From Rhodospirillales bacterium (GTDB taxonomy: Bacteria; Pseudomonadota; Alphaproteobacteria; Acetobacterales; Acetobacteraceae): 11,153 bases of DNA. Each line of letters opens with the position of its first letter. Positions within the stretch are counted from its first letter, which is position 1. The position numbers and the translations under genes were made by a program. The notes beneath the pieces are model-generated. The model made no database searches, was not told where the DNA came from, and saw nothing but the letters and a program-made list of their open reading frames with translations. Of the stretch, positions 1 through 6,990 are shown one piece after another. Location of the stretch: contig JANXXW010000035.1 of assembly GCA_025350425.1 (NCBI GenBank), positions 1-11,153 on the forward strand, written 5' to 3'.

Positions 1-1594
1 CATGGCCCGCGCCCTGGCCCGGCTATCGCTGGGGCGCGGCGGCCCGCGTGACCTCGCCGCGATCCGCGATGGATTACGGGCGGCGGCAATAGCGGCCGGC
101 GCGCTAGACGGTTCGCTGCCCGGCTTTCTCGCTGGCATCGACGCCGCGCTTCGGATCGCGTCCGATCTTCCCGCCACCCTCGCGGCGGCCCTCACCGATC
201 CGGCGCCCGTGCGGATGGAAGACGGCGCCATCGCCCATGGCTTTGACGCCGAACTGGACGCCGAACGTGCGTTGCGGGACGACAGCCGCCGCGTCATCGC
301 CACCCGCCAACTCGACTACGCCCAGCGCTTCGGGGTCGCGAGCCTCAAGATCCGCCACCACGCCCAACTCGGCTACGTCATCGAGGTCCCGGCCGCCGCC
401 GTCGAGGCTCTGCGGCAGTTCCCCGACCTCACCTTGCGCCAGGGCATGGCCAACGGCGCCCGCTTCACGCTGCCCGAACTCGGCGAACTCGACCGCCGCA
501 TCGCCGAGGCTTCCGATCGCGCAGCGGCCCGCGAGCGCGCCGTGTTCGCCCACCTCGTCGCCAGTGCGCTGGCCGAGCAGACCGCCATCGCCGGGTGCGC
601 CGACGCGCTGGCGGCGCTGGACGTTGCGCAATCCTGCGCCCGCTTGGCCGAAGGGGGCGCGTGGTGTCGCCCCGTGGTTTCCGACGACGCGGCGTTCCTG
701 CTCGAAGGTGTCCGCCATCCCGTGGTGGAGGCGGCCCTGGCCGGGTCCACCGCCTTCGTCCCGAATGGCTGCGACCTGTCGCCGGACCGCCGGCTGCTGC
801 TGCTGACAGGCCCCAACATGGCGGGCAAGTCCACCTACCTGCGCCAGAACGCGCTGGCGGTGATCCTCGCCCAATCCGGCCTGCCGGTGCCGGCGACCAG
901 CGCCCGTATCGGCATTGTGGACCGCCTGTTTTCCCGCGTCGGTGCCTCGGATGACCTCGCGCGCGGGCGCAGCACCTTCATGGTGGAGATGACCGAGACC
1001 GCTGCCATCCTGCACCAGGCCGGCCCGCGCAGCCTTGTGGTGGTGGACGAGATCGGCCGCGGCACCGCGACGCTGGATGGCTTGGCGATCGCCTGGGCCG
1101 TGCTGGAGGCGCTGCATAACACGGCAAGGTGCCGCGCCATCTTCGCCACGCATTTCCACGAATTGGCCCAGCTCACCGCCGAGTTGCCCCGGATGCGCCC
1201 ACACAGCATGCGCGTGAAGGAGTGGCGGCGCGATGTGGTGTTCCTGCATGAGGTTGCGGAAGGTGCTGCCGGGCGAAGCTGGGGGGTTCACGTCGCGCGC
1301 CTCGCCGGAGTTCCCGACCCTGTGGTGAAAAGGGCCGCTACCCTTCTCGCGGCCCTGGAGGGCCGCTCCGGGCGTTTGACCGATGCAGGCGCCCTTCCTT
1401 TGTTCGCGGCGGCGCAAGCCGTTGTGGAGAGCACGCAGGGGTTCACAGAGGAAGTCGACCCCTTGCGTGACGCCCTTGCGGAGCTAGATCCGGATAAGAT
1501 TAGCCCCCGTGAGGCCCATGCCGCTATCTATCGTTTGCGCGCGCTTGTTGCGGTGACAAGGGACGATGACGCATTGTTGTCGGACCAATGCTAG
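1..1594 (+). CDS. mutS: DNA mismatch repair protein MutS, C-terminal part (5' end outside window)
   Basis: MutS recognises mismatches and small loops in newly replicated DNA and, as an ATP-driven clamp, recruits MutL. The reading frame is open from the left edge, and the ATG at 2 is internal: only about 530 of the usual 850-900 residues are present. Missing are the mismatch-binding domain with its Phe-x-Glu motif and the connector domain. The fragment opens in the core/lever domain (ARLSLGRGGPRDL), continues through the clamp, and holds the complete ABC-type ATPase. Walker A is GPNMAGKST at fragment residues 270-278, Walker B ends in Asp349-Glu350 (VVVDEIGRGT), and the THFHE switch is at 383-387. 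The signature reads GRGTATLDG instead of the common GRGTSTFDG, a conservative variant. The conserved C-terminal LDPDKISPREA segment is present, so the 3' end is intact. The stop codon overlaps the start of glnD, suggesting co-transcription. Identification is firm from the motifs. Confidence 0.97.
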   Translation, partial: MARALARLSLGRGGPRDLAAIRDGLRAAAIAAGALDGSLPGFLAGIDAALRIASDLPATLAAALTDPAPVRMEDGAIAHGFDAELDAERALRDDSRRVIATRQLDYAQRFGVASLKIRHHAQLGYVIEVPAAAVEALRQFPDLTLRQGMANGARFTLPELGELDRRIAEASDRAAARERAVFAHLVASALAEQTAIAGCADALAALDVAQSCARLAEGGAWCRPVVSDDAAFLLEGVRHPVVEAALAGSTAFVPNGCDLSPDRRLLLLTGPNMAGKSTYLRQNALAVILAQSGLPVPATSARIGIVDRLFSRVGASDDLARGRSTFMVEMTETAAILHQAGPRSLVVVDEIGRGTATLDGLAIAWAVLEALHNTARCRAIFATHFHELAQLTAELPRMRPHSMRVKEWRRDVVFLHEVAEGAAGRSWGVHVARLAGVPDPVVKRAATLLAALEGRSGRLTDAGALPLFAAAQAVVESTQGFTEEVDPLRDALAELDPDKISPREAHAAIYRLRALVAVTRDDDALLSDQC

Positions 1595-4404
1595 CACCCA
1601 TCCCGTTGCCCGCCGCCCCTGCCGCTGCAGACCTCCTTCGCGAGGCGATGAGTTGCGACAGCACATTGCCGATTCCCGTGCCGCGCGATCTGGCGCTCGG
1701 CATCTTTCGCCGCCACCTCGCCCGCATACAGGCTGATGTGCGCGATGCGTTTGAACGCGGCGACCTCTCTGGGTTGAAGGCGGCGGCCCGCCTCTCCTCG
1801 CTCACCGATGGCCTGCTCCAGGTGTTGTTCGAATATGCCTGCCAGGTTCACGGCGGCGAGCAGGCCATGGACAAGCTCTCGCTGAACGCCACCGGCGGCT
1901 TCGGCCGTTGCGAACTGGCGCCGTTTAGCGACCTCGACCTGTTATTCATCACGCTGGACGAACCCCGCCCTGCCACCCTGCGTGCGGTCGAGTTCATGCT
2001 GTATTTCCTGTGGGACCTCGGCCTCAAGGTCGGCCATGCCACCCGATCCGTGCCGGATTGCCTCGCCGAGGCGCGGCGGGACGCGACCATCTGCACCTCG
2101 TTGCTCGATGCCCGCCACGTCGCTGGCGACCTGGGGCTGTTCAAATCGTTCGAGGAGCGTTTCGCCGCCCAGCGCATCGAGATCGGCACGGGCTTATACC
2201 TGGCCGCCAAGCGGGCCGAACGAGACGCGCGCCATCGCCGCTATGGCGACAGCCCGTTCGTGGTGGAGCCCAACATCAAGGAGAGCCGCGGCGGCCTTCG
2301 GGACCTGCAAACGCTGTATTGGATGGCGCGCTACGTGTTCGGTGCCGCCGGGATGATCGATCTCGCCAACTCCTCCGGCCCGGCCGCGAATATCCTGACG
2401 CTGACTGAGGCGCGCCTCGCGATGCGGTCCTGGGATTTTCTGTTTACGCTCCGCTTTCACTTGCACTATGTCGCCGGCCGCGCGGAGGAGCGCCTCACCT
2501 TCGACCTGCAACCCGTGGTCGGCGCCCGCATGGGCTATACCCGCCATGGCCGGCAGGATGGCGTGGAACGGTTCATGCGCCACTATTTCCTCACCGCGCG
2601 TGAAGTGGCGCGGCTGACGCACGTGATGGAGCCCGCTCTGACGCGCGCGGCCCTGGGTCCGCCGGCGGTGTCGGCCCAGACCGATCCGGCGCTGCTGGCC
2701 GACGGCTTCATCCTGGCTGACGGGCAACTGCTCTCGGCGCCCGGCCGGGACTTCCGCGACGAGCCGGTGCAGATGCTGCGTATTCTCCAGGTCGCGCGGG
2801 ACCGCGACGTCAAGCTGCATCCGCTGGCAATGCGTGCGCTTATCCGGCATGAACGCCGCGCCATCTTGCTGCGCGGCGACCAGCGGGCCGCTGCCATCTT
2901 CGTCGACCTGTTGATCGGCGGCAGCGGCGAGACCAACCACGCCGATGGCGCGCGCTGGCTCGCCGTGCTGAACGAGACCGGCTTCCTTGGCCGCTTCCTG
3001 CCGGACTGGGCGCGCATCGTCGGCCAGATGCAATTCGACACCTACCACGTGTTCACCGTCGACGAGCACACGATCGAGGCAGTCCGCGTGCTGAACTCGC
3101 TCGACCGTGGCGAGCTTTCCGAAATCGCCCCCATCGCATCGGGCCTCGTTGATCACCTGCAGTCCCGGCGGGCGCTGTACGTGGCGATGCTGCTGCATGA
3201 TATCGCCAAAGGGCGCGGCGGCGACCATTCGGAACTAGGCGCCGAACTGGCGCTGGAGGTCGGTCCCACGCTGGGGCTTTCGGCGGAGGAGACCGAGAGC
3301 GTCTCATGGCTGGTGCTGCACCACCTGCTGCTCAGCCAGACGGCGTTCAAGCGGGACATCGACGATCCAAAGACTATCATGGATCTCGCCGACACCATCC
3401 AGTCGCCCGAGCGCCTGCGCCTGCTGCTGGTGTTGACGGTCGCGGACATGCGGGCAGTCTCGCCCAAGGTGTGGAACGGCTGGAAGGCGACGCTGCTGCG
3501 GGAGTTGTTCTCGCGTGTGGCTGAAGTGCTGGCCGGTGGCCTGTCCACCACCGAACGCGACGTACGGGTATCGCGCGCCAAGGAGGCGGTGGCGCTGCTG
3601 CTGTCCGATTGGCCAGAGGAGGAGGTGCGGAAATTCCTCGGCCTCGGCTATGCCGGGTACTGGCTTTCGTTCGATCCCGAAACACATCTACGCCACGCCC
3701 GCCTGATTCGTGGTGCCGAGGCCCGCCACGCGCCGTTGACGGTGGACACGCAGCCGCTGCCGGCGCGCGCGGTCACCGAGGTCACGGTGTATGCCGCCGA
3801 CCATGCCGGCCTGTTCAGTCGCATCGCGGGCGCGCTCGCGGTCGCCGGCGCCTCCATCGTAGACGCCCGCATTCACACGCTGACCAACGGCATGGCGCTC
3901 GACACCTTCTGGATCCAGGACGCCGCCGGCGGCACGTTCGACGCGCCGCACCGCCTCGCGCGGCTATATGTGCTGGTGGAACAGGCACTGTCGGGCCGGC
4001 TCCGTCTTGCCAGCGAAATCCGCAAGGCGTCGCGCGCGCTGCTCGGCCGGCGAATGCGCGCCATCCATGTGCCGCCACGGGTCGTGATCGATAACCACGC
4101 GTCGAACACCTACACAGTGCTGGAAGTGAATGGCCGCGACCGCCCAGGCCTGCTGCACGACGTGACGGCGGCGATCAGCGATCAGGGCCTCCAGATCGGC
4201 TCCGCCCATGTCACCACGTACGGCGTGCGCGCGGTGGACGTGTTCTACGTGAAGGATGTGTTCGGACTAAAAGTCGAGAACGACCGCAAGCTCGCGGTGC
4301 TGCGGCAGACCCTGCTGGCTGCGCTGGCCAGTCCGGATGACACCCCGACCGTCACGGTTCCCGCTATTCCACCCAAGAAACGCAGGACCGTAGACGCGGC
4401 ATAG
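1588..4404 (+). CDS. glnD: Bifunctional [protein-PII] uridylyltransferase/uridylyl-removing enzyme GlnD
   Basis: GlnD senses glutamine and adds UMP to, or removes it from, PII proteins (GlnB/GlnK), setting glutamine synthetase and nitrogen regulation. The 938-residue length is normal for alphaproteobacteria and all four domains are visible. The nucleotidyltransferase domain carries GGFGRCELAPFSDLDLLF at 103-120 with metal-binding Asp115 and Asp117. The GlnD hallmark EPNIKESRGGLRD lies at 227-239. The HD hydrolase domain shows His494 and His537-Asp538 (LHDIAKGRGGDHS), and two ACT domains sit near 731-800 and 842-915. Position 108 is Cys where I expect Gly in most homologues. The ATG at 1588 overlaps the mutS stop by 7 nt and has no clear ribosome binding site, so it may depend on coupling. 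The in-frame ATG at 1648, preceded by GAGGCG, is the alternative. I keep 1588 because the LLREAM segment in between resembles homologues as I recall them. Confidence 0.97.
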   Translation: MLAPIPLPAAPAAADLLREAMSCDSTLPIPVPRDLALGIFRRHLARIQADVRDAFERGDLSGLKAAARLSSLTDGLLQVLFEYACQVHGGEQAMDKLSLNATGGFGRCELAPFSDLDLLFITLDEPRPATLRAVEFMLYFLWDLGLKVGHATRSVPDCLAEARRDATICTSLLDARHVAGDLGLFKSFEERFAAQRIEIGTGLYLAAKRAERDARHRRYGDSPFVVEPNIKESRGGLRDLQTLYWMARYVFGAAGMIDLANSSGPAANILTLTEARLAMRSWDFLFTLRFHLHYVAGRAEERLTFDLQPVVGARMGYTRHGRQDGVERFMRHYFLTAREVARLTHVMEPALTRAALGPPAVSAQTDPALLADGFILADGQLLSAPGRDFRDEPVQMLRILQVARDRDVKLHPLAMRALIRHERRAILLRGDQRAAAIFVDLLIGGSGETNHADGARWLAVLNETGFLGRFLPDWARIVGQMQFDTYHVFTVDEHTIEAVRVLNSLDRGELSEIAPIASGLVDHLQSRRALYVAMLLHDIAKGRGGDHSELGAELALEVGPTLGLSAEETESVSWLVLHHLLLSQTAFKRDIDDPKTIMDLADTIQSPERLRLLLVLTVADMRAVSPKVWNGWKATLLRELFSRVAEVLAGGLSTTERDVRVSRAKEAVALLLSDWPEEEVRKFLGLGYAGYWLSFDPETHLRHARLIRGAEARHAPLTVDTQPLPARAVTEVTVYAADHAGLFSRIAGALAVAGASIVDARIHTLTNGMALDTFWIQDAAGGTFDAPHRLARLYVLVEQALSGRLRLASEIRKASRALLGRRMRAIHVPPRVVIDNHASNTYTVLEVNGRDRPGLLHDVTAAISDQGLQIGSAHVTTYGVRAVDVFYVKDVFGLKVENDRKLAVLRQTLLAALASPDDTPTVTVPAIPPKKRRTVDAA

Positions 4405-4465
4405 TGCCTATTTGGCCGCATCCCAGCCTGATCGTTCCCAACCAACATCCTGCCACGAACCAGCA

Positions 4466-4498
4466 AGGGATCATGCCTTTTGGTAAGGCATGATCCCT
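4466..4498. terminator. Perfect 14-bp inverted repeat: terminator hairpin or operator
   Basis: Left arm AGGGATCATGCCTT (4466-4479), loop TTGGT (4480-4484), right arm AAGGCATGATCCCT (4485-4498), with no mismatch. As RNA it would form a very stable hairpin 62 nt after the glnD stop, which fits transcript termination or 3'-end protection. No U-tract follows; the next bases are GGGAATATG. It also overlaps a possible promoter for the downstream gene, so an operator is a serious alternative. The repeat is seen directly; its role is inferred. Confidence 0.6.
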
Positions 4499-4509
4499 GG
4501 GAATATGAG
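4480..4509 (+). promoter_or_regulatory. Possible sigma-70-type promoter for the GMC oxidoreductase
   Basis: TTGGTA (4480-4485) and TATGAG (4504-4509) are spaced by 18 bp. Each matches 4 of 6 consensus bases (TTGACA, TATAAT). The site lies in a lower-GC gap ahead of a gene that needs its own promoter if the upstream hairpin terminates glnD transcription. The -35 box would fall in the palindrome loop, with the palindrome's right arm filling most of the spacer. This is a weak match and only a candidate. Confidence 0.25.
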
Positions 4510-4551
4510 CCATACAGGTCATCGCTTGGCAACCGCTTGGGTTCGTAACTG

Positions 4552-6225
4552 TTGGCACATCCCGATGTCTGTCGCGTACCGTCCACAACAGAGGTAAACC
4601 CCCTCGATTTGCGTATCTCCGATATAACGAGTGTGGAACCTGGCGAACGACTCGAATGCGACATTTGCATTGTCGGAAGCGGACCGGCCGGAGCGACTCT
4701 TCAAAGCGAACTGGCGGGAAGCGGGTTGCGCGTAATTGTCGTCGAAAGTGGCGGCCTGGCCCCTCAGGCTGACGCCGACGCGCTGAGCGAGATAGAAAAC
4801 GTCGGCGTCTCCAGGGAACTGAATCAATCTCTCGTACGCCCGCGTGGCCTGGGTGGGGCTTCCCAGATATGGACCGGGCGGTGCGCGCCTTTTGACGAGG
4901 TGGATTATGCGCGGCGGCCCTGGGTGCCGCATTCCGGTTGGCCGATCGGATCGCATGAGATCGATCCCTACCTCGACCGCAGCGCTGCCCATCTTGGGCT
5001 GGGCATCGGCCGCGGCTTTACGGAAGCCGGCCCGCCCCGGCGGTTCAGGCGCTCGCCGGCCAAGAACGTGATGGACGGTAGCCTAGTGTTGCCATTCTTC
5101 TGGCAATTCAGCACCGATGCAATGCGACGCTATGATTCCATGCGCTTCGGCAAGCGCATATTGCAGGGTACCTCGGATAATGTCCGGGTATTCCTCAACG
5201 CCTCGGTCGTGCAGATCGACGCTGGCCCGACGGTCAACTCGGCCCGTGGGGTCGAGATTGTCGGTCCGGATGGCGCGCGCCGGACCATCGCCGCCCCGGT
5301 GGTCGTGCTTTGCGCCGGCGGGATTGAGAATGCCCGCCTTCTGCTGGCCTCTAACAAGGTTGCGGCCCGTGGGCTCGGCAACGGCCACGATCTGGTGGGA
5401 CGGTTCCTGATGGACCACCCGAGAGGCGGCGTCGCGACATTCGACCATCGTCGGGTCAATGCGTTGGGGGATCACTTCGGCCTCAATTTCCTGGGAACCG
5501 GGCAGGGCTCATACCTATTTTGCCGAGGCTTGCGGCTCAGTCCGCAGGTGCAGGAACGCGAGGGTTTGTTGAACTGCGCCGTCTGGCTCAGCGAGATCGT
5601 GATGCACGACGATCCCTGGAGCGCGCTCCAGCGCATCTTGCGCCGGCGGGGCACCCAGGTACGCCGAGATGCGATGGCGATCGCCTCTAACCTCGGTTTG
5701 GTCGTGAAGGGAATGTACCGCGGCGTGAGTGGACAGGTAATTCCGCGGAAACTCGCGCGCCTGGAATTGAACTGCACGGTCGAACAGCTCCCCGATCCGG
5801 AGAGCCGCATCACCTTGTCAGACCGCGTGGACCGTCACGGCACGCCGATTTCACGCGTCAACTGGTGCGTGAACGATCGGGAGCAACAAACCGTGCGGCG
5901 TACTGCCGAACTGGTGGCGCAGGAATGCACCCGGATCGGCGTGCCGGCTCCGGTGCTGGAGGACTGGGTTCGTGACAAAGCGCCGTTCCCGCCGAGTTTC
6001 GGAGAGGTGGCCCACCATATCGGCACGACGAGAATGGCGGATAATCCAGGCGAAGGAGTGGTTGACCGTTACTGCCAGGTCCACGGCATTCGCGGCCTCT
6101 ACATTGCGGGCAGTTCGGTGTTCCCAACCGCCGGCCATGCCAACCCGACCCAGATGATCGTGGCACTGGGCGTGCGCCTCGCGGACACGATCAAGCAGCG
6201 TGCCAAGAGTGCCCACGCAGCGTAG
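4552..6225 (+). CDS. GMC-family FAD-dependent oxidoreductase, substrate unknown
   Basis: The glucose-methanol-choline family oxidises alcohol or sugar hydroxyls using FAD. Counting from the TTG at 4552 (557 residues), the FAD-binding fold starts CDICIVGSGPAGAT with Gly42/Gly44/Gly47 and the ribose-binding acidic Glu65. A second FAD contact, RGLGGASQIW, is at 98-107, and CAGGIENARLLL follows mid-protein. The GMC C-terminal domain carries HHIGTTRM at 488-495 and GHANPT at 528-533. Aligned by eye to glucose oxidase, His488 and Asn531 form the catalytic His-Asn pair. I see no signal peptide and no haem motif, which argues for a cytoplasmic enzyme or one with separate partners. No ATG start fits: TTG at 4609 (GAGG 14 nt upstream) and GTG at 4633 also precede the fold, and similarity would probably begin near residue 20. 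The gene converges on the bactofilin gene. Family is firm; substrate and start are open. Confidence 0.88.
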   Translation: MAHPDVCRVPSTTEVNPLDLRISDITSVEPGERLECDICIVGSGPAGATLQSELAGSGLRVIVVESGGLAPQADADALSEIENVGVSRELNQSLVRPRGLGGASQIWTGRCAPFDEVDYARRPWVPHSGWPIGSHEIDPYLDRSAAHLGLGIGRGFTEAGPPRRFRRSPAKNVMDGSLVLPFFWQFSTDAMRRYDSMRFGKRILQGTSDNVRVFLNASVVQIDAGPTVNSARGVEIVGPDGARRTIAAPVVVLCAGGIENARLLLASNKVAARGLGNGHDLVGRFLMDHPRGGVATFDHRRVNALGDHFGLNFLGTGQGSYLFCRGLRLSPQVQEREGLLNCAVWLSEIVMHDDPWSALQRILRRRGTQVRRDAMAIASNLGLVVKGMYRGVSGQVIPRKLARLELNCTVEQLPDPESRITLSDRVDRHGTPISRVNWCVNDREQQTVRRTAELVAQECTRIGVPAPVLEDWVRDKAPFPPSFGEVAHHIGTTRMADNPGEGVVDRYCQVHGIRGLYIAGSSVFPTAGHANPTQMIVALGVRLADTIKQRAKSAHAA

Positions 6226-6240
6226 GCACCCTCGGCACGC
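6198..6240. terminator. Imperfect 16-bp hairpin between convergent genes
   Basis: The arms GCGTGCCAAGAGTGCC (6198-6213) and GGCACCCTCGGCACGC (6225-6240) pair at 14 of 16 positions, with two A/C mismatches and an 11-nt loop. The right arm begins on the last base of the oxidoreductase stop codon, so the left arm is coding sequence. It lies between two convergent stop codons, the expected place for a two-way terminator, but no U-tract follows on either strand. The structure is seen; termination is inferred. Confidence 0.5.
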
Positions 6241-6256
6241 AACGTTCGATCGCTAG

Positions 6257-6910
6257 CTAGGCCGCGTCGTTGCCCGGCACCTTGGGCGCGCCTTCGGTCA
6301 GCATCTCGATGCGGCCCGTGATGTGACCGCCATCTTCCACCTGGAGTCGCCGGCAACGTGCGGTACCCAGAACGCGGCCCGTAGAGCGGACAATCAGGTT
6401 GCCGCGCGCTGTCAGCGTGCCGTCGATGGTGCCGGCGACTTCGGCGTCCTCGACCTCGACTTCGCCTTTGAACATGCCGCCTGGCGAGACCGCGAGTTCG
6501 GTCGCATGGATCATCGAAGCCTCGACGGTGCCTTCGACCACGAGGCGCTCGGCATCTTGCACAGTACCCTGTACGCTAATGCCGCGGCCAACCACGAGGG
6601 TGCGGCGCTCGGCGGCGGGACGGCCGCCTTGCGGCGACGGGCGCTGCATCGGCTGGCCGGTGGGCAAGGGTGATGGCACGGGCTGCGGGGTCGGGCCGGA
6701 AACGGGGTTGGTGGGGAAAGGCGCGCGACCCATGGTTTGCATCTCTCTTGGTGTCTGGATTGGAATCTGAAGCGGAATCGACTGAGGCCGGAACGGTGGG
6801 ACACCGAGACCGTTATCAACCGGATGGACGGATGGATCGACGGTCGCCGGAACGTCGGACGGCGCGGAAGGTGAGGCCGGCGCCTCGTCGGGCTTGCGTC
6901 GTTTGAACAC
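6257..6910 (-). CDS. Bactofilin-family cytoskeletal protein with proline-rich N-terminus
   Basis: Bactofilins polymerise without nucleotide into filaments that organise cell shape, stalks or cell-wall enzymes, usually at the inner face of the membrane. The 217-residue product has a basic start (MFKRRKPDE), a long proline-rich low-complexity region at about residues 10-100, then the bactofilin (DUF583) domain at about 103-203. That domain shows the repeating short beta-strands and glycine turns of a right-handed beta-helix (GRGISVQGTV, VEGTVEAS, GGMFKGEV, VAGTIDGTL, STGRVLGTA). The start is the GTG at 6910: GGAG lies 5 nt upstream and GGAGG a little further, and MFxxK starts are typical. The frame stays open further upstream to 7495, but there it only shadows the EI24 gene. 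No M23 peptidase, a common partner, is adjacent. It lies 80 nt downstream of the EI24 gene and is probably co-transcribed. Family is confident; the cellular role is unknown. Confidence 0.9.
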   Translation of the reverse strand: MFKRRKPDEAPASPSAPSDVPATVDPSVHPVDNGLGVPPFRPQSIPLQIPIQTPREMQTMGRAPFPTNPVSGPTPQPVPSPLPTGQPMQRPSPQGGRPAAERRTLVVGRGISVQGTVQDAERLVVEGTVEASMIHATELAVSPGGMFKGEVEVEDAEVAGTIDGTLTARGNLIVRSTGRVLGTARCRRLQVEDGGHITGRIEMLTEGAPKVPGNDAA

Positions 6911-6990
6911 GAAGTCTCCGTCGCCTCCAAGTGAACTCGGCAGGTGGCCTAACACAGGCCGTGGCTGGGTCACAACCCGCCAAACTTTAC
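6911..6990 (-). other. 80-nt spacer between EI24 and bactofilin genes with two small hairpins
   Basis: Two short inverted repeats sit next to each other: GGCCT/AGGCC with a 5-nt loop (6946-6960), and GGC-T-GGGT/ACCCGCC with a one-base bulge and loop CACA (6963-6981). On the minus strand they follow the EI24 stop directly. They could weaken read-through or protect a processed mRNA end. The ribosome binding site of the bactofilin gene (GGAG, 6916-6919) lies at the other end. Stems are short and no U-tract is present. Confidence 0.35.

Larger units (their letters stand above)
4405..4608. other. Lower-GC intergenic region between glnD and the GMC oxidoreductase
   Basis: This gap is clearly AT-richer than its surroundings: I count 94 G/C among the 180 bases 4501-4680 (52%), against 43 of 60 (72%) at 3241-3300 inside glnD. 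It holds a perfect inverted repeat (4466-4498), a possible promoter (4480-4509) and a 7-bp direct repeat (4523-4540). The last 57 bases become coding if the upstream TTG at 4552 is the true start of the next gene. I see no convincing small gene here. Confidence 0.6.

Noticed and set aside
104..1417. Long antisense open frame (437 codons) across mutS
   Set aside because: It mirrors the codon bias of a high-GC gene; the product is low-complexity Gly/Arg/His-rich, and the sense strand is unmistakably MutS.
2194..3228. Antisense open frame of 344 codons in glnD
   Set aside because: Shadow of GC-rich codons; no recognisable domain and no ribosome binding site, while the sense frame has all GlnD motifs.
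4553..4570. Possible sigma-54 promoter (TGGCAC at 4553-4558)
   Set aside because: The expected TTGC element at the -12 spacing is absent; the bases there are GATGT.
4364..4992. Minus-strand small frames over the glnD-oxidoreductase gap (4364-4588, 4519-4992)
   Set aside because: No ribosome binding site or family-like sequence; they run across the hairpin and antisense to the FAD-binding fold.
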